NCBI GenBank assembly: GCA_023213395.1
Contig: CM041465.1
Location: 133,493,741-133,557,740, forward strand
Direction: 5' to 3'
Origin: Cycas panzhihuaensis
Taxonomy: Eukaryota > Cycadophyta
DNA: 64,000 nt
Part shown: positions 10,301 to 22,919 of the stretch, in pieces
Layout of the letters: the number at the start of each line of letters is the position of its first letter
Numbering within the stretch: the first letter of the stretch is position 1
The notes under the pieces: generated by a model
What the model was told of the DNA's origin: nothing
What the model saw: the letters and a program-made list of their open reading frames with translations, nothing else
The model's database searches: none
Translations under genes and position numbers: made by a program

Positions 10301-13300
10301 ATGGCATTAATGCCAGGGACAGTCACCTGCATTCCAATTCCAGTATTAACTGGCTCAAACTATGCTGACTAGAGGAATCACATATCCCATAAGCTCAAAT
10401 AGTAAAAAGTATGGCGATATATGATAGGTAAATTCTAAAAACCAAAAGCAGATGCTACTGATAGTCTTATGGTATATCTGATGAACTCAGATGCCACATT
10501 AGGCACCATATTAAACTCACTCTCACTAGAAATCAGTCGGCAGTTTTTTGAAAAAGATGACTTAGCCACTATCTAGAAAACCTTAGAAGAAAAATATGAC
10601 AAGGTTGATACACATCAAGTAGCTATCCTAGAAGAGCAATTGTATAATCTAACTTTTGATGACTTTTCAAATGTTGAGGACTTTTAAACTAAAATCTAAT
10701 CAATTAATAAACATTTAGATAACTGTATTAAATCTAAAACCAAAGAAGGTGATAAAGAAAAAATAACTACACATGTTAAAGACGATGATACGCTCGTATG
10801 TCTTGCAGTTAGCAAATTACCAAAATATTTTAATCTCTACCAAGCTGCTAGACAACAAGCTGGTAATCCACCTATCACATTCAATCAGTTGACAAACTAG
10901 CTAATTGAACATCAGACAATGTTAATTAGAATAGGTGTAATAAAAGATCATTCATAGGCTTTGTTTTCTAAAACCAAGCCACAATTTAAAAATAAACAAT
11001 AGAATAATAATTTTCATAATAATAAAAAATTCTAAAAACCTCATCAAGGTTCACCATCTAATTCTCAAAATAATGTTAAATATTTTAGTCCAACTAAAAA
11101 TTAGAATACTTCTAATCAATTCATTTCTAATAGAAACAATGCAACTACTTCTCAAAACACTAGTTGTGACTACTATCATAAAAGAGGCCATACTATTGAT
11201 GTCTGTAGAAGTAGAATCACTTCAGAAGCATGGAAAGCTTCCAAGAGATTATAAAATAAACTGCAATCCCATTTTTAGTCACATTCACAATCACGACCAT
11301 AAAACTGTCAATTTCATAATTGTTCTTTAGCAGCAACAACTTTTTCATTTATTGCTCCTTCAAACCAACCACCACAATGGATCCTTGACTCTGGTACATC
11401 CCATCATATTACTAGACACCAGAAAAATTTAACCACTTATCAATCTGAAATGAACTCTAAAGAAGAGATTTCTTTCGGTAGTGGTAATCAACTTAAAGTC
11501 AAAGGATCTGGTGATGTTACCCTAAAGGATGGTTTAATCAAGGACATTTTTTATGTACCTGGTTTGTTGCCAAACCTCCTTTCAGTTTATCAAATCTGCT
11601 AGAAAGACCTTGTCGTCGAATTCTGAAAAAATAAAATTATCATTAAGGATCTATTACACAAATTCAAATGTATTACTTCATAACCTATTGATCATAACAC
11701 AGGTCTCTATAGTCTAACCAGTTTTTAAAATAATAAATCAAAATCTTTTAGTACCTTTGTTGCCAAATCTGACTCAGTCAGCAAGCTTTGGCATGTAAGA
11801 TTTGGCCATACTAGTTATGGCAAACTATAATATTTAATTAAGCATGAAATGGTCCATGGTTTACCATCCTTAAACATTGTTTATGGTGTTTGTGAAACCT
11901 GTGTGACAGGAAAATAATACATGGATCCATTTCCATACAAAACTCAATACCAAGCAACTGCTCCACTCAAATTTGTCCACTCTAATATATGTGGACCCTT
12001 TCATGTACCATCATACTCATGATCTCATTATTTCATTATATTCATTGATGATTATTCAAGAAAATGTTAGGTTTATATGCTCAAAACATGTAGTCAAGTG
12101 TTTGACATTTTTGTTGAATATAAAACGTTATTAGAAAATTAATCTAATTCAAGAATCAAAATATTCCAATCTGATAATGTTAAGGAATATTTAAGTAGAA
12201 AATTTACCTCTTTTTGTAAATCACATGGAATTAAATTCCAACATTCAGTTGCATACATGCCTCACTAAAACAGTGTTGCTGAACGTAAAAACTATACTCT
12301 TATTGAAATGACTCGTTATATGTTACATGCAAAGAATCTCAATTTAAAATTATAGGCAGAAGTAATTAACTGCTCTAATTATTTATTAAATTGTTTACCC
12401 AATAAATGTCTATAAAATGTCACTCCATAACAAAAATGGTCTAGAAGAAAACCATCTGTCCAACATTTACGAATCTTTGGCAATATCGCGTGGGGACATA
12501 TCCCTCACAAAAAACATAAAAAGTTAGATAAAAAAAGTCAAAAATACATCTTCGTTGGCTACAGCAAAGAGAGTAAAGTATATAGACTTTTAGATCTAGT
12601 CACACATAACATTTCTATTTTGCATGATGCAGTATTTGATGAAGAAGGATTTATTTCAACATCTACTTATGTAGAACTTCCTGTTGAAGATTTGTTAACC
12701 AATACTCATTTTGTTGACCATTCTGATAAATAAGTTGATTCAGAAATTATAGATTCTTTATCAACTCAAGTCCAAAATTGGACTCTATCAGAACCTAGTG
12801 AAACAGATCCTTGTCTTCAAGCTAGTACATCAAATCAACCTACAACCTTAGATATAATTACTCACAAGCAACCTGTTTGGGCAACCAAAACACTTACTAA
12901 TGCTAGATCTGATATATGCAATCCTACTGATACTAAGCATACACATGCACAAAAACTACATGCAAATTTTTCCTTAATGATAAAAATAATAGAAAACAAT
13001 GATCCTAAAACTTTTAAACAAGCCAACAACAATCATGTATGGCAAGATGCTATGCAGACTGAATTTGTTGCCTTAATTAAAAATTTAACTTGGGATCTAG
13101 TTCCTCTCCCACCTGGGAAAAATATAGTCGACTATAAATGGGTTTATAGGACTAAATATAATTCAATAGGTGCAGTGGAAAAATATAAAGCTTGCCTTGT
13201 TGCCATAGGATTTTCCCAAATAGATGGCATTGACTATAATGAAACCTTTACCCCTGTCACAAAGATGAATACAATCAAGATAATTATTGCTCTTATAGCC

Positions 13301-14544
13301 AAGTTTAGTTGGGAAATCCACCAAATGGATGTTATGAGTGCTTTCTTGAATGGTGATCTCAAAGAAGAGATCTACATGTCATAGCCACCTGGATTCATTG
13401 AAAATCCTAATTTAGTCTACAAACTTAAAAAATTTATTTACGGTTTAACACAAGCTCCTTGAGCTTGGTATACCAAAGTCAATGATTACTTAATCCACAT
13501 TGGATACACTAGATGTATTAGTGATCTAAATCTTTATTTTAAACGTGAAAATAAAAATCTTATCATTCTAATTCTTTATGTTGATGACATTAATATCACT
13601 AGATCATCAACCCATAATATTCATCATCTCAAATCAACTTTAATGAATAAGTTTAAAATGACCAATTTAGGTCTATTACATTATTTTTTAGGTTTACAAG
13701 TTTATCAAAATTAATCACATATAACACTATCTCAACCTAAGTATATTCTCGATTTAATTCATCAGTTTAACATGGAAAATGCTAAACCTGTATCCAATCC
13801 TTTATAATGAGGAGTTAAATTGTCTACTGATTGTCCAACTCTGTTATGTGATCCAACTCCATACATACAACTCATTGGTAGTCTAATCTATCTTACTCAC
13901 ACCTGCCCTGACATTTCTTATGATGTTGCTTTATGCTCCCGATATATACAACAACCGCACGAATCTCACTGGAAAGTCGTTAAGCACATCTTACGCTATC
14001 TAAAGAATACTGTGTTTTATGGTTTAAATTATAACTTTTGTAATAAACCACTAACATTAACTAGATATCTTGATTACGATCAAGGTGTGATTCAAATGAT
14101 CATAAACCTACTTCAAGTTATGTATTTTTTATTGATTCCTCACTTATTACTTGGTCTAGTAAAAAAATATAGGCACTAGCATTATCAACAACTAAAGTCG
14201 AATATTAAGCATTAGTCGAAGCTGGTAAAGAAGCACTTTGGTTAAAATCACTACTGAATAAAATTAGTCTGACTTTAAACTCTTCAATTGAAATTAAAGT
14301 TGATAATCAAGGTGCAATTACTATTACTACTAATCCTATTTCTCATTCTAGAACTAAACATAGTGAATTACATCAACATTTTATTCACAATTTAGTTATT
14401 GATAATCTTGTTTGTTTGTCTTATTGTCCAACAGATTTATAGACTGTTGACATTCTTATGAAGTCATTAACTGAACCAAAGTTTTTAAATCTTAGAGATT
14501 TATTACAGATAAAAGAAGTCTCCATCAAAGGGGGATCACCATGA
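10301..14544 (+). pseudogene. Copia-1 gag-pol polyprotein, many stops
   Basis: The ATG at 10301 opens gag: MALMPGT, then a LTGSNYAD block whose next residue, normally W, is a TAG stop. A CX2C-type zinc knuckle near 11163-11205 keeps GHTIDVC but has lost one Cys to Tyr. The protease motif LDSGTSHHIT lies near 11384. Integrase starts with a LWHVRFGH box near 11790, continues with VCETCVTGK near 11890, and shows the DDYS and SDN..E regions to about 12640. Reverse transcriptase begins near 12970 with WKWVYRTK-like text, has QMDV.SAFLNGDL, and retains an intact LYVDDI active site near 13577. RNase H runs to about 14480, with a frameshift near 14080. Many TGG to TAG and CAA to TAA changes break it. 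Normal copia polyproteins are 1,300-1,500 residues, so length is conserved but function is not. Confidence 0.92.
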
Positions 14545-14581
14545 TGAAGCTCTTCTTTTTTCTATAGTACAAAAGTTTACA

Positions 14582-14590
14582 TTAAAGGGG
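14582..14590 (+). promoter_or_regulatory. Polypurine tract of Copia-1
   Basis: ttaaagggg lies two bases before the 3' LTR. Confidence 0.8.
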
Positions 14591-14592
14591 TA

Positions 14593-15035
14593 TGTTAGAT
14601 TAAATAATGTAAACTTTATGTTTTATTATGTTTCTTAAGGTTATTATTTAGTCACATATCTTAAAAATTATTTAAGTGATTGTAATGTTATAAACTTATG
14701 TTTAATATTAATTGATTTATAGATGGTCATTGAAATGCAGAACCACATTCCAATGAACCTTCGTCCTATTTATTAATCTCCTAGATTCATGGAATTGGTT
14801 CCAAGAATCTAGGAGGTCTGTCTAAATTGCTGACCAAAGGCTATTTTAGGGGGTTTGTAGTTTTGTATATTGGTTTTTATTTATTTATTAATAAAAACTT
14901 AGATTAGGAGGTGGTTTTTCTTCCTTAGAAGGGGTTTTCCACCTGTCAACCCTGTGTACATGTGTACTGTCTCTTTATTTTGTTTCTCTTCTATTCCTAT
15001 GATATTTTGACTGTGTACATATGCCTATTCTATCA
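14593..15035 (+). repeat. 3' LTR of Copia-1
   Basis: 443 bp with intact TG start (TGTTAGATT) and CA end (tctatca), followed by the caaac duplication. Confidence 0.93.
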
Positions 15036-15040
15036 CAAAC

Positions 15041-16265
15041 CATAGAGCTCATTTACCAAAATATTGGGTATGTTGTAATACCAATTATTGGTATTGAGTC
15101 ATAGCCCAATTACATTATACATAATAAAAAAAATAGATTGAGTTGGCCTAATAAGAAATTAACATCCTAAGGTGATAAATTTATGAAATAATAAAATGTA
15201 AATAAGATGAAATATACACACAAAATGAACATAATGAATATAGATGGAAAAATGGTCAAACTTTAAATTATTCAAAAGAATAGTATACATATATAAAGAG
15301 TACATTCATCTCATATGATAGAATCTAAAATCAACTATTATGTTTTTAGAATACATTTAAATAAATCTACTAATATACCATTAAAGTGTTTACAATATAA
15401 TAAGAGAACACACACACACACACATATATATACATATATGAGAGTGTGTGAGCAAACTAACATATTCATATAAAATCAGATATTATATCCAATAATAATC
15501 TAATAAGATGCTTTTAAAATATTATAATTAAATACATCCTATAAGAGCTTAATTTATAAGTTGATGATATTATAAACTCAATGTCTAAATGGCCTTCTTA
15601 TAGTTGAATTTTTCACCTCCCAAATAAAAAGGTGGGTTTATATTAGATTAAGAAGCTCTTATGCATTCCTTTTTATCTCTCTTCTTTTTAATCACCATTA
15701 CTTTATAAAATTATGACACATTACATCCTCCATACTATCTCTAAAATATATTATGCCCTATATAGTTTCACATCCTCCCTATACAATTATTTATGATGGT
15801 GTAATATTATGGTATGCATCCAAGTTAACCCCAACTCATAATTATGATTATATATGTAGGCATTGTAGTACAAGAATAGTCATACATGGGTTAATTATCT
15901 ACTTTTATGGCATGTTTCATGTTGAACAAATAAGAGGTCTAAGATTTATCAATTTGAAGGCAACTTCCTTTCTTAAATAACACGAAATTAGGGAGATCCA
16001 TACTATATCTAATTGGCCCACACTTTCTAAGGAAACTTATAAGATATATAAAAAAGCTAGAGAGACTATCTATAAAGCAAACTCACTACTAAAGTGAGCA
16101 TTAGGCTTTTATATAAGGAACCTATGATCTAAGATAAAGGTAGACATCTAAAAATGTAAGCTAAAATCCCATAATAAGGCCATTGATCTAGCATATTAGT
16201 TAGAAGGACATAACCTGGATATATATGATATATATATTATTCCATAAAAGAATAGCATAGAAACT
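15041..16265. other. Unassigned DNA with a short CA repeat
   Basis: About 1.2 kb with no recognised domain. A (CA)8 run lies near 15409-15424. The 75-codon frame at 15753-15980 has no motif I know. The last part (16000-16265) may be diverged gag of the gypsy fragment that follows, but I cannot show it. Confidence 0.45.
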
Positions 16266-17050
16266 ATGAGCTCCATAAATCCCCTTGAAAAATATCTTAA
16301 TAACGTAGTAGAAAAACATGCATCACTTAGGGAGAAACGAGAAAGACAAAGGAGAATAAAAAATAAACCTTGTCTTCACTATGATGGAAAATGGATGTTA
16401 TACCACCTTAGATTATACAACAAAACACAAAAACAACCATATACAATAGAAACTATGCAAATTTTGATAGAATATACATAAAGGGATAAAATAGATGGGG
16501 TATATAAATAAACCAAAAATGTCATTAGTATTTATGTTTAGCTTACAAAAAGTAGGTAACCTAAAAGTAGTAAGATTCACAAAGAAAAATAAGATGCTAG
16601 TCCTAATTGATTCTAGTAGCGACCATTTATAAATGCCAAGAGAGTTAAGTGACTTGGATTGATAATAGAAGAAAATTTAAACTTTTATATGTTAATTCCA
16701 AGTAATAGTACTCTATAATATGATGAGGAAATTAAAAATCTTAAATTAAGCATGGGAGAATATACCTTCATCTTAAACTTTTATGTATTACCCATGGGTA
16801 GAGTTAACATAGTACTTGAGGTATAGTGGCTTAAGACACTTGGAATATATAATACTAATTTAGAAGATGCTTTATAAAATTCATTAAACATGAGGTTGAA
16901 TCCATACTAAAGGCAATAAAAGCACTAAAACATCAAGTGATAGGATCTAAAAAAGTAAACAAGTTATTAAAGAAATATCATGTAAGTTGCACAGCCTATT
17001 AAATCCACAAAGGCCATAATAGAGGAAGATATGAGTATAGAAAACGTAGA
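16266..17050 (+). pseudogene. Chromovirus-like gag/protease fragment
   Basis: The frame from 16266 carries a basic stretch, then CLHYDGKWMLYHLRLYNK, which lines up with the chromovirus zinc knuckle CxxCDxKWxxxHxC. Here the second Cys is Tyr and the last is Arg. About 200 bp further on, LVLIDSSSDH matches the retropepsin active site LIDSGS. Near 16780-16830, YVLPMGRVNIVLEV followed by a stop and WLKTLG matches the conserved VLPLGG.DVVLGVQWL block. Text to about 17050 (KKVNKLLKKYHV, then QPIKSTK in another frame) resembles the link to reverse transcriptase. No reverse transcriptase follows. Both LTRs are missing, so it is a truncated Ty3/gypsy remnant. Confidence 0.7.
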
Positions 17051-18138
17051 GGATACAACAAACTAAGGAATGTAAAATATTTTTGTAAGCCTATTGCAAA
17101 GCATCTTAGGACTTACTCCCCTGAGATAGAGACATTATTTATAATATCAAGATTATACCTAACCAACTCTCTTAATGCATTTACCAAAAACTCCTTGCAG
17201 ACATGTTATCTTAGAACAACCTTATTAACTATCTCGAGCATAAATTCCTTAGTTAATGACCATCGCATTATAGATCAAACATACATAATATTCTTAGTGA
17301 AGGAGGAACAAGATTAGAGATAGTGTTAGTAATATATTGTTTATTTACTAATGCATCAACCTTATAATAATGACCCCTCATCTACTCTCATGTAATGATA
17401 TACCTTTATTATATAGCATTATATATTTATATGTATAAGTTATTAGTGGCTTAAAATTACCCAACTAATCCCATAATTAATTCTCCTTTTAAATTCATTT
17501 ATATTAATTAATCCCTTTATCATTATAGTCATAAAGTAATACTTTAACTAATTAATACATCTCCCAAACTTAAAGCATGCTCTGTCCTAGAATGCTATGA
17601 AATTCAAATATTTGTCTCTTATTTAATGATTACATTAGCTTAAAAAAAATAGCTAACATGTGCTTAAGAGGATAGAGAAAGTATGTATCTCTATAAAAAA
17701 TCTAACATCTATTGGCTTGCAGAGGTGATCAACTACTATACCTACCAATTTGCTAGGAATATTCCTTAGATACATAGTTCATCACCACAATGAAAACATA
17801 GATGAATATTAGGCATACAAAGGATCAACCATCCACTAATATGCATGGGTAATCATCCATTTCATGTGTTAGCTCACTAACGAGTCTTGTGTATATATGG
17901 TTCATCACTAATCTTTATTATTCTATCACAAAGTAATATCTTGATCCAAATTAAATCTTTGTCTTACTATTAAGAAATAATTTATTTATTTAAGTCCAAT
18001 CTAATGGCGAATCCCATTCATATCAAAATGTTATATTTTACTAGTCTCTTTGTTCACAGTGGTTATCCTTGATCCTACCCATGCCCTTATTAGGTTACTA
18101 ACATCTTCCATTTTTAGTTCCACATTATACCAACCCTT
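17051..18138. other. Unassigned AT-rich DNA
   Basis: No domain, LTR pair or tandem repeat recognised. It separates the gypsy fragment from the left target duplication of the self-nested LTR element. Confidence 0.45.
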
Positions 18139-18143
18139 TTATC
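18139..18143. repeat. Target-site duplication ttatc (left)
   Basis: ttatc precedes the outer 5' LTR and recurs exactly at 23440-23444 after the outer 3' LTR. Confidence 0.85.
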
Positions 18144-18350
18144 TATTAGAAGATATGATATTTTCATATATATAATGTTTAATATGATATAGTAGACCTA
18201 CATAAGATCCCATTCACCAAAAATATTAATAGATATTATATGCATAATTATTCATATAAATATCCCATTGGATGATAAAATTGCCCAAAAAGTATTTTAG
18301 GCTATTCATAAGGTGAAATATATATAAATATGTATACACAACACTGTGAG
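18144..18350 (+). repeat. Outer 5' LTR, first half
   Basis: It matches 22920 onward of the outer 3' LTR. The TGTTCGAATATG start has decayed to tattagaagatatg. It stops at the insertion point gtgag (18346-18350). Confidence 0.8.
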
Positions 18351-18843
18351 TATTAAAATATGTAAATTATTCATATTTGTAATGTTGAATGTTAATGATG
18401 TATATATAAACAATCCCACCAATCACATATATTAAAATATATGAAATACATATATATCTATGTTAATATGCTATTGGATGATATAAAGGCTCAAGAGAGA
18501 CAACAAGCTACTCATAGGATGGATATTTATGTAAATATGTATATATACCACTTGAGAACTTGAGAGAAAGGAGATGTACTTATTCTAATCATTAAGAGAA
18601 GCTCCTAACCACACCTTCTTTTATGGTTTTTTTTATAGTAAATTATTCATATATAAATCTATTATCTCTTTTGTGGTGAATGCTTATGGTATGTGTTTGA
18701 TTTACTTTATATTCATGTTTAATTCTTAATATATGTGCATATACTCATGAGATTATTTGATCATTATATATGTATATTATAATTCACCATGTTATACTCT
18801 AAATTCTAATATAGTATCAAAGTTACAATTATAAATTCTAACA
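18351..18843 (+). repeat. Inner 5' LTR
   Basis: It aligns throughout with 19862-20371, sharing landmarks such as acttgagaacttgagagaaa and tatactctaaatt. It ends aaattctaaca directly before the primer-binding site. Confidence 0.83.
18812..18824 (+). promoter_or_regulatory. Primer-site-like motif inside the U5 end
   Basis: tagtatcaaagtt resembles the Met-tRNA primer site but lies about 30 bp inside the LTR end. The same motif sits in the other LTRs of the family at 20340-20352, 20662-20673 and 23409-23421. Confidence 0.6.
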
Positions 18844-18860
18844 TGATATTAGAGTCATGG
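18844..18860 (+). promoter_or_regulatory. Primer-binding site of inner element
   Basis: tgatattagagtcatgg matches 14 of 17 bases of the canonical Met-tRNA site TGGTATCAGAGCCATGG, and the three differences are transitions. Confidence 0.85.
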
Positions 18861-19861
18861 TTAATTGAAACATCTTATATAGTAGAAGAAAACCTATACA
18901 AAGTTGATTGATGAGTAAGTGGTAAAGCGAGTGTGCTAGTGATAAAGGCAGTACAAGAGCTAGTTATGAGGTAAATATAATGAGCTAGAGATTTGAATAT
19001 ACTAGTTATACTTGATATATAACTAAGATTCAAGAGACAGAACAAGATGAATGATATAATGTTTATTTGTATTTGTTATTGAGAAATTTGACTAGCCATA
19101 TATGATAAGAGGCATAAAAACACATTATTAATGCTACCTTATTGTATCTAACTTATCTTGGCTAATTAGTTTGGCTTATTCTTGGAGTTAGTATATTTTA
19201 TATATTGATTTATTGATGATATTATTTAATAGTTTCCAAAGAAAGCTACTAAAGTATACAAGTGGGGAAGCACATAAAAGAGAAATCTTATTTACAAGAG
19301 GTAAGTATAGTTTTACAAGTTACTCTTACACAACATACTCGATTGTGTTGTATTAATTTGTATGTAAGAGATGAGATTATGCTACTCTTATAACAAATAG
19401 TTTGAAAGTTATTGAACCATATATATGAAATAATTGCGTAGAGAACTAGCAATTACAAAGGTTGGTTACCTATATATTTTAGAAGATGGTTATTGTTTTA
19501 TATGGACCTAATAATCAATTTATTTATTTATTACTTTATTAATAATTGATAATGGTAGTTATATAATTGAAGATATAAAGATGTTTATAAAAATACTTCA
19601 TATATTGGTTTATGATATTGGTCAATATTTATAAGATGGATATTTATAGTTAGTCTCTGAGGTACACAAATGACTACTAAAGAGTTTATACATGTTTACT
19701 ATACATAGGCATATAGATTAATACTTATTAGAAGCAAGCATAATAGATAATAGATTATAAGTTATAAGATCTAGTATATAGGCTAAAGACAAAGGAGACA
19801 AAGACATGAATATATGAATATTGAAGCCAAAAATTTGAAGACATTAAACATTAAGGAAGAA

Positions 19862-20371
19862 TATTAGAATATATGAATTATTCATATATATAATATTTAA
19901 TGTTAATGATAAACACATACATAATCCCCCCAATCACATACATTGAGATATATGAGATACACATATATTTATGTTAATATGTTATTAGATGATAAAAAGG
20001 CTCAAGAGAATCAATAGGCTACTCATGAGGTGAATATTAATATAAATATGTATATACATCATTTGAGAACTTGAGAGAAAGAAGATGCACTTATTTTGAT
20101 CATTAAGAGGAGCTCCAAACTCCACCTTTACTTATGGTTTGTTCCACACTTAGTTTTTTTATATATAATCAATTGTTTATCTTATGATGAATACTTATAA
20201 TACTTATGGTGTATACTTAATTTACTTTATACTATATATTCATGTTTAATCTTTTATATATGTACATATCCTCATGATATTATTTAGTCATTATATATTC
20301 ATACTATATTTTTATTGTGTTATACTCTAAATTATAATATGGTATCATAATTATAATTGTAAATTATAACA
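19862..20371 (+). repeat. Inner 3' LTR
   Basis: It starts tattagaatatatg and ends aaattataaca, and is followed by ttgag, the right-hand copy of the insertion-site duplication. Confidence 0.83.
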
Positions 20372-20376
20372 TTGAG

Positions 20377-20692
20377 AACTTGAGAAAGGAGATTTAATTA
20401 TTTAATATCATAAAGAGGAACTCCCAACTCTAACCTTCTCTTGTAGTTTTTCTCGCACTAGGTTTTCTATATATAAATATGTTGTCCCTCTTATGATGAT
20501 GTTTTATGATACTTTATCATATATTCTTATGTTTAATACTTTATAATTCATGTTATTACTTTATATATTAATCTCACATTATATGATTTGTGTATATAAT
20601 TCTCATGATATATTTGATATATTGATATACTTCAATTATGTATTATGAGTACATTCCAATGTGGTATTAGAATGAAATTCTAAATTCTTATA
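20377..20692 (+). repeat. Outer 5' LTR, second half
   Basis: It continues the outer LTR from the insertion point to aaattcttata, then the primer site. It aligns with about 23125-23439. Confidence 0.82.
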
Positions 20693-20709
20693 TGATATCA
20701 AAGTCATAT
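20693..20709 (+). promoter_or_regulatory. Primer-binding site of outer element
   Basis: tgatatcaaagtcatat matches 12 of 17 bases of the Met-tRNA primer site, and four of the five changes are transitions. Confidence 0.75.
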
Positions 20710-20929
20710 TATGAAAGATCTTATGAAGTAGATTGAAGCCTATAATAAGCCAATTGAGTAAGCAGTTGAGCCAATATGAGTCAGTTTTAAAGAGTGTTTT
20801 GATGAGACAAAATTGATTGTGCTAGTGATATATAACCAAGATTCTAGGGCATGATGAAGTTGATTCTGAGCTATATATATGAGATCAAGTTATATTAAGA
20901 TAAATACTACAAATTTATGAGTTTAATCA

Positions 20930-22030
20930 AGTACACCAAATATGACATGATAAGGAGAACTGCTACTAGTTATATTCACCAATACAAATTGACCCTCTAG
21001 AGAAGTGATTAGGATTTTATAAAACTAGCCATCTCATCTAATCTCATAATTTATAGTAATAGATAGAGTTAAAGGGTAGCTAAGTGATATAAGACCTTAT
21101 TCCATCAGTGAATGTAAAACAAGTAACAGGCCTATATAATTGATTTGTTACAAAATAAAGAGGTATACGTTATTAAGCAGATATAATCTTTTAATACATT
21201 TAATTAAATTTAAATATTTTATAAAATCCATCAATATGTTTCCAATCCATTCAAAATTAATCATATGGAAGAGTTAATATGACTAGGAGCTTAGCAAAAA
21301 GGAGCTAAACTCATTTTCTAAAGAACTGCACATCTTTTCATGACATGTTGATGCTTTTTAGTCATAAGTTTTCACTAAAGAGTCCATTTTTTTAGCCATT
21401 AGTTATGTTGGAAATAAAATTTTGAGAGAGTTAAAATAAATGGTCACAAGGCATATTTTATAAATTAGATTATAAAGATTTTAATGGGTAAAGTTAAGAA
21501 AAGTACAATAAAAGTACTTTTGACTTTATAAAAGTTATAATTTTTTAGCTTTTTCATATTTATTTTAGTAAATTTTGATGCTTTTAAAGGCTCTCGAGAT
21601 CATGGTAATAAGATTGATGATAGATGATGAAAAATAAAGTATGTTTCATATAAAATAAAGATATTTAAAGCTTATTTATGATAGTTTAAGGCTCAAAACT
21701 AATAAAAATTAAAGTTGTGGGATACTAATTAATAGGAGAATCTTAAATATATTAGACATGATAAAAATCCCCCTTGGTATTTCATATATTTAATTTAGTA
21801 GAACTATAGAACTAATAAAATATCACAATCACTTGACTTATTACACACCTATTTGAATAATTAATTATGCCACTTGATATTTTATTGATGAAGGACCCAA
21901 TTTATTTATACTTGTTTGTTGGAGAGATGATGAGATGTTATTTCTACCTATTTATAAAAGATGGAGAAGTCTTATATATTGATTACTTAACATACCAAAA
22001 TTGGATATTAAAGAGTCTAGTTGATATATA
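20930..22030 (+). other. Extra interior block of the outer element
   Basis: About 1.1 kb present in the outer interior but absent from the inner one. It has no recognisable domain in six frames. Either the inner subfamily lost it or the outer one gained it. Confidence 0.5.
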
Positions 22031-22919
22031 ATATGCATTTATGTGTAAGAAATATTACTTGCCATATATAATAAGAGGTATAGGAATACATTGTTTATAT
22101 AACTTATCTTAGTTAGGTGGTACACCTTATTCTCAAAGTTGGTATCTTAAGATTATTAATCTATAAATATTAATATTTTATTTAATGGTTGCCTAAAGAA
22201 AGTTACTGAAGATGTATGTAGAAGCATCAATAGAGATAACACACAAGTTATTTACTTGTATGTGAGAGGTGAGATGAATGAGGCTACTCTTATACAACAC
22301 ATAGATTGTGTTGCTATTCTCATATGTAAGAGGTATGCTTTTATGCTACTCTTATACAATATATTTTTCTAATAGTTAAATGCTATTTTATTTGTTGATG
22401 AACCACATACAAAAAATACATCATAAAGAAGTAGTAATTATAGAGGCTACTTACCCATGTATTTTAACAGATGGTTATTATTCTATATAAATATTAGTAA
22501 TTATTTTTATTTATGATATTACTGAGATTATAGGTTAATAGAGTTAATATTTATCATAACTTTACAAATGAATATATAAAGTTGTTAAGGATAAAACTCC
22601 ATATAAGAATGACAAGTGAAAGTCATGTAATTAAGATTATTGTTTAGTTGATTAATGATTGGTTTAAAGGTATTTTATAGGTGGATGATCATGGTTAGTC
22701 ACTAATAATAATAAATGACTAGAAATGGTTATAAGTTAATTGATTATAGTAAACAAGCATGATGTTGATAGATTTACAAGTTACATATGACATAACTTAA
22801 TACATATTTAGATATAGGTTTACAGGTTTTAACATATAGGAAAAGAAAAGTAGAAGACAATGAAGACTAAGGTTGATTGAATAACTAAAGATTTAAAGAT
22901 ATTAAACATTAAAGGGAAG

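Larger units (their letters stand above)
7245..15035 (+). mobile_element. Complete Ty1/copia retrotransposon (Copia-1)
   Basis: A 7,791-bp element with two LTRs of identical length (443 bp), an exact 5-bp duplication, an initiator Met-tRNA primer site touching the 5' LTR and a purine tract next to the 3' LTR. The domain order gag, protease, integrase, reverse transcriptase, RNase H is the copia order. By eye the LTRs differ at about 27 of 443 positions (about 94 percent identical), mostly transitions. The leader from primer site to gag ATG is about 2.6 kb, far longer than usual, and contains a TA array, a CpG-bearing segment and skewed C-run/G-run arrays. The polyprotein is broken by many stops, so the copy is non-autonomous today. 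Confidence 0.93.
18351..20371 (+). mobile_element. Inner non-coding LTR element of the same family
   Basis: A 2,021-bp element with LTRs at 18351-18843 and 19862-20371, inserted in the 5' LTR of the outer element. The target duplication is gtgag/ttgag (4 of 5 match). A 17-base Met-tRNA primer site with three transitions follows its 5' LTR, and a purine tract (19851-19861) precedes its 3' LTR. Its 1.0-kb interior has no coding domain. The interior aligns with the beginning and end of the outer interior but lacks about 1.1 kb of the middle, so this is a shorter subfamily or deletion derivative. Confidence 0.83.

Noticed and set aside
12977-13384. The open reverse-transcriptase frame and intact YVDD of Copia-1 as a sign of an active element
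   Set aside because: Stops in gag, integrase and around the reverse transcriptase, a frameshift in RNase H and about 6 percent LTR divergence rule out activity.
7245-15035. Integrated pararetrovirus (caulimovirus) origin for the reverse-transcriptase regions
   Set aside because: Paired LTRs, 5-bp target duplications, integrase domains and copia or gypsy domain order show LTR retrotransposons. No movement-protein or coat-protein-like text was seen.
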